Of a stretch of 10,049 nt of DNA, positions 4,936-10,049 are shown one piece after another. This stretch comes from Bacilli bacterium. GTDB taxonomy: Bacteria; Bacillota_I; Bacilli_A; RFN20; CAG-288. Each line of letters opens with the position of its first letter. Position 1 is the stretch's first letter. The notes below the pieces were generated by a model. It had not been told where the DNA came from. It saw only the letters and a list, made by a program, of their open reading frames with translations, and ran no database searches. Made by a program: the position numbers and the translations under genes. The stretch is taken from the NCBI GenBank assembly GCA_900763245.1, contig CAAFJQ010000085.1, positions 1-10,049 of the forward strand, read 5' to 3'.

Positions 4936-6900
4936 ATGAACAAAACAAAAAGATTTTCGCTTCTTCTCTCCTTGCCCCTCTTATTGTCTTGTATTGCATC
5001 CTGCCGTGATAAGACATCAGATGTTGGTTCCGATACGAAGAAATCAGATACTATTGTTGATACAGCTCCGGCTACTGAGGCTCCTATTACTACTCCCATC
5101 ACGACTGATAAAGTCACAGAATCCGGAAATGAATCCGATGATGTTATGACAGAATGGGATGCTGAACTCTCAGAAACCATGATGGATTACTTAGGAGAAA
5201 AGCTTCCGTTTGTCAGAATGGGAAAGGAATTCGGTTGGATGGTCTATCAAGTGGATACGAATTATATCCTTTCTATGTCAGACACCAGCAAAGAAAGCAT
5301 CGTTGAAGAATATAGAGCTATTCTTACTGAAAATGGATTCGAATTCAAAACAAAAGATGATTCTAAAGGATATGATGTCTTCCGCTATATGAAGGATAGA
5401 CTTTGCGTAGAAGTTTCTTATCTGCCTAGCGGCGAAAGATATGATGGCGGCAATCTGATTGAGGCCTGGATTGAACCGGAAGAAGTCCCTGCATTGACAC
5501 AGTGGCCTGATGAACTGAAACAGATCTTCACTGATAACATCGGTGAAGAACTACCCTTCGTTCCTTTTGATGCTGCTACTATCCTCTATAACTACTATGA
5601 ACCTGGAAAATATCTGTTTGTCACAGATACCAATCCTGTCAATCTTCTTACGGATTATGGAACACTTCTTACAGAAGCCGGATTCACCTTTGTCAGTTCT
5701 GAACTTGATGAAAAAGAGAACACCCAATATACATACACCAAGAAACAGAGCAACAAAGAAGGCTATTCGATCTATGTTCAGTATTATTATGATGAAGTCT
5801 ATAGCGGTAATGCTATCTACGCATTCAGCAAGAAGGACATTGTCGAAAAAGAGACAGAGACCTGGCCTGAAGCCGAAATCAAGACCATCACTGATGAGAA
5901 AGTTCCTTCTTTTGCTGTCAGTGAAGGCAAGTATACCTATTACTATCCGGAAGAAGGCGTTGTCGTTTATGGCAAGGTAGCAAGTGATATCACTGCAGCC
6001 TATGAAGCTGAACTGACAAAGAACGGATTCATCCTTGAATATGATGAGGAATCCAGTGTTGCTTTCGGTTATAACTGGGTTGAGAACGTCGGTGTCGGCT
6101 ATGTCTATGATGAGACAAAGGGAACCTTTGAAATTGATGTCATGCCAATGGAAAAATCTTATGATTCCTTAGAGACAGCCTTCCCTAATGCTATCATCAG
6201 CACATTCTTAGGAGAAGGTGTGACTGAAGTTCCTTCCTTCAGCATCAAAGAAGGAAATACATATAAGGTCACACATCTTAAAGAAAGCTATGTCAATGAC
6301 GAAGGCATCTATATCGAAGCTTTGGATAGCGACAATTCCATTGCCGAAGCCTATAAGAAAACTTTGACTGAAAAAGGATTTACGATGTCTGTCATCGATG
6401 GCGAGAATGTCGCACTTTCTGAAAAGGAAGATGTCAGACTCACCTTCGCTTCTGATGGCGGTGTCTTCTATCTCTTTGTCACAAAGAACACGCCTTCTGT
6501 CGATGGTGTATTCGACTTCTTCGATATGAATCAGATCAAAGAAAAAGATGATGATCACGCTCTTTGGTCCACAAAGACTGTTTCTTTCAAGATTGAAAAA
6601 GGAACATCTGATTTTACTGTCGGAAACGGAACCGATGACTATCTTGCAAATCCATTAAGAGTCTATGCTAAACAGGTCATCACAGTTTCTACAACGGAAG
6701 GAAGCCTTGCAACTTTGGACTTTACGACAAACGGAAGCAAATATACGACTGCTTTATTAGAAGCCACTGTTGTAGGCGGAACTATCAGCAAGGGAGACAA
6801 AGGTCATGTCATCGTCACCTGTGAAGAAGGTGTCACTTCTGTCACAATCACAATGTCAAAGCAAGTGAGACTCAACTCTTTGACTGTCACAAAGAAATAA
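4936..6900 (+). CDS. Surface lipoprotein with four tandem ~100-residue repeats and a C-terminal beta domain
   Basis: A 654-residue protein with a lipoprotein signal peptide: basic 'NKTKR', a hydrophobic core, and lipobox 'IASC' with Cys23 as the likely lipidated residue (Cys19 is a second option). A Thr/Ser/Asp/Pro-rich linker (24-72) follows. Four divergent repeats then start at about 74, 190, 310 and 412. Each has 'W/F-P-x-(6-10)-(I/L)xxx(L/V)Gxx(V/L)Pxf', a beta-rich middle, and 'Yxxx(L)Txx-GF' (for example 'YRAILTENGFEF', 'YGTLLTEAGFTF', 'YEAELTKNGFIL', 'YKKTLTEKGFTM'). Residues 520-654 form a separate Thr/Ser/Val-rich domain that looks like an extracellular beta-sandwich. Many Asp, Glu and Tyr and almost no Cys suit an extracellular location. 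It is probably anchored on the outer face of the membrane. Function is unknown; ligand or polymer binding is only a guess. It appears to be a single-gene unit with its own promoter and terminator. Confidence 0.85.
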   Translation: MNKTKRFSLLLSLPLLLSCIASCRDKTSDVGSDTKKSDTIVDTAPATEAPITTPITTDKVTESGNESDDVMTEWDAELSETMMDYLGEKLPFVRMGKEFGWMVYQVDTNYILSMSDTSKESIVEEYRAILTENGFEFKTKDDSKGYDVFRYMKDRLCVEVSYLPSGERYDGGNLIEAWIEPEEVPALTQWPDELKQIFTDNIGEELPFVPFDAATILYNYYEPGKYLFVTDTNPVNLLTDYGTLLTEAGFTFVSSELDEKENTQYTYTKKQSNKEGYSIYVQYYYDEVYSGNAIYAFSKKDIVEKETETWPEAEIKTITDEKVPSFAVSEGKYTYYYPEEGVVVYGKVASDITAAYEAELTKNGFILEYDEESSVAFGYNWVENVGVGYVYDETKGTFEIDVMPMEKSYDSLETAFPNAIISTFLGEGVTEVPSFSIKEGNTYKVTHLKESYVNDEGIYIEALDSDNSIAEAYKKTLTEKGFTMSVIDGENVALSEKEDVRLTFASDGGVFYLFVTKNTPSVDGVFDFFDMNQIKEKDDDHALWSTKTVSFKIEKGTSDFTVGNGTDDYLANPLRVYAKQVITVSTTEGSLATLDFTTNGSKYTTALLEATVVGGTISKGDKGHVIVTCEEGVTSVTITMSKQVRLNSLTVTKK

Positions 6901-6911
6901 GCTGAAATCAT

Positions 6912-6941
6912 GAGCCTGAGCGTTATCGCTCAGGCTCTTTT
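6912..6941 (+). terminator. Rho-independent terminator after the lipoprotein gene
   Basis: An 11-bp perfect stem GAGCCTGAGCG / CGCTCAGGCTC (6912-6922 with 6927-6937), a TTAT loop, then TTTT. It begins 11 bp after the lipoprotein stop codon. Confidence 0.95.
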
Positions 6942-6981
6942 CAGAACATGGATTTTTGTTTTATCTCTAATTTGGATGGTT

Positions 6982-6987
6982 TATAAT
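6982..6987 (+). promoter_or_regulatory. TATAAT -10 element for mgsA
   Basis: A perfect TATAAT with only a weak -35 candidate, TTTTAT (6959-6964), 17 bp upstream. Transcription from here would start near 6994, which rules out an upstream in-frame ATG at 6987 as the translation start. Confidence 0.5.
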
Positions 6988-7019
6988 TGAATCGGATTAT
7001 CAATGAAAGGAACTGTAAA

Positions 7020-7394
7020 ATGAAAACAATCGCCTTGATTGCACATGACAACAAGAAGAAAGACATCATCAAATGGGCGGAAGAGAACAAGGAGATACTC
7101 TCCCGTTTTTCTCTTTGCGGAACTGGAACGACTTCCAAAATGATTTCGGAGGCGACAGGACTTGATGTACACGGATTTCTCTCCGGTCCTTTAGGGGGAG
7201 ACTTGCAGATCGGTGCTCAGGTTGCAGAAAGAAAAATTGATATTGTTATCTTCTTCTGGGATCCGCTTCAGGCACAGCCTCATGATCCAGATGTCAAAGC
7301 CTTACTTAGAATCGCAGCGCTTTATGATGTTCCGATTGCAACGAATATTTCCACTGCAGATTTCATCCTTCACTCTGATCTTCTCTGTAAGTGA
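7020..7394 (+). CDS. mgsA: Methylglyoxal synthase
   Basis: A 124-residue cytoplasmic enzyme that converts dihydroxyacetone phosphate to methylglyoxal and inorganic phosphate, a glycolytic bypass used when phosphate is short or sugar flux is high. The family blocks are all present: 'IALIAHD' with H9 and D10, 'GTGTTS' (34-39), 'SGPLGGD' with D61, 'FFWDPL' (78-83), 'QPHDPDV' with H88 and D91, and 'ATNISTAD' (107-114). These match the phosphate-binding and catalytic positions of E. coli MgsA. The start is the ATG at 7020, 7 nt after GAAAGGAA; an in-frame ATG at 6987 overlaps the -10 element and lacks a ribosome binding site. The C-terminus is slightly shorter than in Bacillus and clearly shorter than in E. 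coli, but the core is complete. No hairpin terminator is visible before the next gene, so readthrough is possible. Confidence 0.95.
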   Translation: MKTIALIAHDNKKKDIIKWAEENKEILSRFSLCGTGTTSKMISEATGLDVHGFLSGPLGGDLQIGAQVAERKIDIVIFFWDPLQAQPHDPDVKALLRIAALYDVPIATNISTADFILHSDLLCK

Positions 7395-7444
7395 TTTCAT
7401 TGTTCTGAAGCAAAAAAATTCTATACATCAAACAAACGCTTGAT

Positions 7445-7450
7445 TATAAT
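7445..7450 (+). promoter_or_regulatory. TATAAT -10 element before the FliB-like gene
   Basis: A perfect TATAAT about 25 bp before the ATG at 7475, with no good -35. A transcript would start near 7457, leaving a leader of about 18 nt without a recognizable Shine-Dalgarno sequence. Confidence 0.45.
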
Positions 7451-7474
7451 CTTTGGGTAAAAAACACATAGATT

Positions 7475-8470
7475 ATGTTTCAAGCTAAATTTAAAGTACC
7501 GAATTATTACAAAGACTTTCACTGCAAAGGCAATGCCTGCAGAAGCTGCTGTTGTCAGGGATGGATGGTCACTTTGACACAGGATGAGTATTTCATGCTG
7601 ATGGACGAAGATTGTTCCAAAAAACTGAAAGACAAGATAGAAGCATATGTCGGCATTCTTCCGCATCCGAGCAAAGAAGCGTATGCGAGAATCAATTATG
7701 ACTATACTGGTCAGTGTCCTTTGAGACTAGAAAACGGATACTGTGGACTTCAGGTGGAGTGCGGAGAGGATAAGATCGCATCTGTCTGCAGATACTATCC
7801 TCGTGCTCCTCATCTTTATCCTTATCCGGAGTGTTCTGTTTCCAATAGCTGCGAAGCAGTCTTAGAGTCATTGGTGAAGGATGATTACTCATTTTCTTTT
7901 GAAGAGAAAGAGTTGTCATTTCTCTTCTCTAATGATGAAAACAATCATTATCCATCAGATTTTATTGAAGTGAGCGGTAAGTGTTTCTCGATTATGAAAG
8001 ATGGAGAAGGCAATGTGCTATCCCGATTGAATCGAATCTGTTTCGAGTTAGGAATGAAATATCTTTCCATCGACAACGACCTTATCGAGGACGTGAAAAG
8101 AACCTATAGAAAGTCTATCAGCATTCAGGATTATCTTTCCGCCATTCCTTCTGCCATCCCTTCCATCAATGATATCTATGTTAGGCTTTTAAAGAAATTT
8201 TCCCGTCTTGATCAATATCTTACCAACATTCTTTTGAATCATTTTCTCTATGTCCGCTTCCCCTACACATCAGAAAAATATACGTATTCAGAGAATGCGA
8301 TTGCACTCTATTACGTTGTCTATTTATGGCTTCTTCTTCTCTTCTACAACCTGAAATCAGATACGATCGATGAGTTTGTCGACATCACCGGAAACTATTT
8401 CCGCGTTGCAGAACACAGCAATCTGTATGATGTTATTTTGTTCTATTTCAAGAAACACCAAAAGAAATGA
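7475..8470 (+). CDS. Cysteine-rich FliB-like protein (flagellin lysine-N-methylase family)
   Basis: A 331-residue protein. The first 130 residues hold a conserved Cys pattern: C17, C22, C25-C26-C27 followed by G29-W30, then C81, C90, C96, 'CRYYPR' (C105 to R110) and 'SNSCEA' (C126). This order (CxxxxCxxCCxGW ... CPL ... C ... CxYPR ... SC) is characteristic of the FliB/YkgJ-related group, thought to bind metal or an iron-sulfur cluster. The rest (about 130-331) is helical and variable. FliB methylates lysines of flagellin in Salmonella, but many family members sit in genomes or regions without flagella, and no flagellar gene is present here. The target is therefore unknown. Translation starts at the family-typical 'MFQAKFKVPNYY', although no ribosome binding site is clear. 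It shares a bidirectional terminator with the convergent VWA gene. Confidence 0.75.
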   Translation: MFQAKFKVPNYYKDFHCKGNACRSCCCQGWMVTLTQDEYFMLMDEDCSKKLKDKIEAYVGILPHPSKEAYARINYDYTGQCPLRLENGYCGLQVECGEDKIASVCRYYPRAPHLYPYPECSVSNSCEAVLESLVKDDYSFSFEEKELSFLFSNDENNHYPSDFIEVSGKCFSIMKDGEGNVLSRLNRICFELGMKYLSIDNDLIEDVKRTYRKSISIQDYLSAIPSAIPSINDIYVRLLKKFSRLDQYLTNILLNHFLYVRFPYTSEKYTYSENAIALYYVVYLWLLLLFYNLKSDTIDEFVDITGNYFRVAEHSNLYDVILFYFKKHQKK

Positions 8471-8473
8471 TTA

Positions 8474-8515
8474 AATAAAATGAGCTTTGCCTGAATTGGC
8501 AAAGCTCGTTTTATT
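8474..8515. terminator. Bidirectional terminator between the FliB-like and VWA genes
   Basis: A 10-bp stem GAGCTTTGCC / GGCAAAGCTC (8482-8491 with 8498-8507) closes TGAATT. It is extended through a G-U pair by AATAAAA / TTTTATT (8474-8480 with 8509-8515), giving an 18-bp helix. T-rich tails on both strands mean it can stop transcription of both converging genes. The VWA stop codon overlaps its edge. Confidence 0.93.
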
Positions 8516-9859
8516 ATTCTGCGACTTCTGTTTTGTTTTTCTTTTTGAATGTGGTCTTACGGATGAAGATATCGGCAAGATAGATGATGACAGAGACGAG
8601 GAAGAAAATCATCATCGTCGAATAGTAACTGAACTGATTCAGTTCATTGTCGCTCATCTTGTACTCATATTCGCTTCCGTTAGCATACAATGTGCCGGAG
8701 GAAGAACGTGTGAGTTCGCTGAGCAAGGTGTTGTCTCCTGTTGTAGGAAGTACATCTTATTCTTTGGAGAAGTTATAGTAGAAGGTGAAGGTGTTTGTTT
8801 CGACTTTTTGATAGTTGCCACTAGCATCCTTTTCAGAATAGGTGGCTTCTAAGGTGTACTTTCCGACTTCGCTGACAGGAAGATTGATGTTGTAGGTCTT
8901 GTTCTTATAATCGTAGATGAGATCCATTTCGCTTGCAGTTCCTTTCGGATCTGTCGCCTTGACATGAACAACACCCTCTGTCGTTTCCTTGTCGACAAGG
9001 ATAGATATACCCATTGTGGTACCATTGGCACTGGTTGTAAGATCCATCAAGTTAGTGAAGCTTCTATCAGGCAATGTCTGATAGATTGCGTTCTTCAGGA
9101 ATGTCTTTCCGGAAGTGGAATTGCGGAAGTCTTTTGTCCAATCACTGGTAAGATTGCTGGTGAAGGAAGAGACTTTTCCTTTTCCGAAATTCCAATAGGC
9201 GTATAACGGAATCGTAGCGACACCGGTAACATTGATTTTTCATCTTTCTTAATGTATTGGACAGTAAGAACCGTTGTGGAGCCGCCTTTGATACGGCAGT
9301 AGTTGTAACCCTGTAAATCAGGAAGCGTCTTGACGTTGTTGAGAACCGGATCATCAGATGAACGATACTGAATCTGAGCGCTCTGGTTGATTTCGGTGTT
9401 TCCGATTTCACCGGAGACAGAAGTGAGCATGACGTCGATTAAACCGGATGCAGTACGGCAGAAATAGTATGTTCCATTTCCTAAGTTGCTGAGTCTAGTC
9501 AGAATCTTGACGCCGTCTTCACTGGAGATGTTGATGAAGGAACAGACGATGTTGTCTTTTGCCATATTGTTGACGATTCTTTCAAGTTCGGAATCGGATT
9601 CACTAGGATGACCATCTGTAAGAGTGATGACATTCTTTTATTCGCACTTGGAGTTGTAGACCTGCTCCTGAGCCTGTCTTAAGCCAGCTCCTAATCTTGT
9701 ACCGCCGCCTAAGGAGATGCTGTTGATTGCGTTGATGATCGTCGATTTGTTTTTGATGGAAGTCATCGGCTGATGAATCTTGACGCTATCGGAGAAGGAG
9801 ATGATAGAGACATAATCCTTGTCGGAGAGGACATCAAGGCACTTGATGGCACCTTTCTT
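8514..9859 (-). pseudogene. VWA-domain membrane protein gene, broken by two stops, a frameshift and an intron
   Basis: On the minus strand the pieces join into one protein. From 9859 down: a VWA segment with 'DYVSIISFSDSV' and the metal-site motif 'LGGGTRLGAGL'; an in-frame TAA at 9638-9640; then the same frame resumes with 'NVITLTDGHPSES' (VWA Asp motif) and continues to the A5 run at 9236-9240. There the frame must shift by one (one A short of A6) to resume at 'INVTGVATIPLYAYWNFGKG'. That frame reads to a second in-frame TAA at 8757-8759, after 'YNFSKE', and resumes with 'DVLPTTGDN'. It ends with a membrane helix, 'MMIFFLVSVIIYLADIFI', and a basic tail. The MIDAS DxSxS motif should lie just past the group II intron at 9860, outside the window. 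The intact protein was probably a membrane-anchored extracellular VWA protein. Coding content is sure; loss of function is a strong inference, barring sequencing errors. Confidence 0.88.
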
Positions 9860-10049
9860 GTGTGACGGGCATGACATATATCTAAAGGGTGAAAGTCCCG
9901 AATAGGAACGTCGTTATAACTATATAGTGAAACTCAAGTCCAGTACCGTGAGGTATGGGATGAAAGAAGAGCGTAGCAAACAGACTGGGCAACGGAAAGA
10001 AACTTGATACAAGGCGACTGACTTGTGATGAGATAGCAAGTCATATCAA
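9860..10049 (+). mobile_element. Group II intron, 5' end of domain I, inserted antisense in the VWA gene
   Basis: The sequence starts GTGTG (9860-9864), matching the group II 5' consensus GUGYG. It continues with 'AAAGGGTGAAAGTCCCG' (9884-9900), 'CAAGTCCAGTACCGTGAGG' and 'GAGCGTAGCAAACAGACTGG', which look like domain I of bacterial group II introns. Nested helices are visible at the right edge: TTGATA (10004-10009) with TATCAA (10044-10049), and TGACTTG (10019-10025) with CAAGTCA (10037-10043). VWA coding sequence reads up to the junction on the other strand, placing the boundary within a few bases of 9860. The intron lies in the strand opposite to the VWA gene, so it cannot be spliced from that mRNA. 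The reverse transcriptase gene and 3' end are outside the window. Confidence 0.85.

Noticed and set aside
5543..5980. 145-codon open frame on the plus strand inside the lipoprotein gene
   Set aside because: It is an out-of-frame shadow of the repeat lipoprotein, basic and low-complexity, with no ribosome binding site.
6208..6558. 116-codon open frame on the minus strand inside the lipoprotein gene
   Set aside because: Antisense shadow with no domain and no initiation signals.
6987..7019. An 11-codon upstream extension of methylglyoxal synthase
   Set aside because: It begins at the last base of the TATAAT -10 element, has no ribosome binding site, and extends beyond the family's usual N-terminus; the ATG at 7020 has a good GAAAGGAA.
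8487..8852. 121-codon open frame on the plus strand over the VWA C-terminus
   Set aside because: It overlaps the shared terminator and lies antisense to clear VWA C-terminal coding sequence with a membrane helix.
8514..9859. Programmed stop-codon readthrough or an altered genetic code explaining the two TAA codons
   Set aside because: Other genes here use TAA as a normal stop (for example the lipoprotein gene), and a frameshift and an intron insertion hit the same gene, so decay is simpler.

Overview
The window looks like chromosomal DNA of a low-GC Gram-positive bacterium (Bacillota). Supporting signs are A/T-rich intergenic regions, AGGAG-type ribosome binding sites, TATAAT promoters, U-tailed terminators, an FMN-riboswitch-controlled ECF vitamin transporter subunit and a lipobox surface lipoprotein. 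The gene mix would fit Erysipelotrichia-like gut or oral anaerobes, but that placement is an inference from style, not from a marker gene.

Left part (1-4676), all on the minus strand: the N-terminal portion of an AlkD-type DNA alkylation repair protein (cut by the window edge); a Fic-domain protein whose catalytic histidine position is occupied by Gln; a RibU-like riboflavin ECF S component behind a full FMN riboswitch with its own promoter and terminator; a two-helix membrane protein with a DUF697/YcjF-like domain; and a ketopantoate reductase family protein (PanE-like). Most of these have a private promoter or terminator, so the block reads as neighbouring single-gene units rather than an operon.

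Middle (4677-6950): a divergent intergenic region carries five direct TTGAAGT repeats, four of them spaced 11-12 bp and one paired into a perfect palindrome. It lies between the panE-like gene and a plus-strand gene for a 654-residue lipoprotein built of four tandem repeats of about 100 residues and a C-terminal beta-rich domain. A strong terminator follows.

Right part (6951-10049): plus-strand methylglyoxal synthase (mgsA) and a cysteine-rich FliB-like (flagellin lysine-N-methylase family) protein. The latter converges through a shared bidirectional terminator on a minus-strand VWA-domain membrane protein gene. That gene is broken four ways: two in-frame TAA codons, a one-base frameshift in an A run, and an antisense group II intron whose 5' end starts at about 9860 and runs out of the window.

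No complete new multi-gene system is evident. The least explained items are the TTGAAGT repeat array, the repeat lipoprotein beside it, the Gln-variant Fic protein and the decaying VWA gene. No tRNA, rRNA or CRISPR array was seen. No gene-free stretch exceeds 300 bases; the longest is 4677-4935, described under the repeat array and its flanking promoters.
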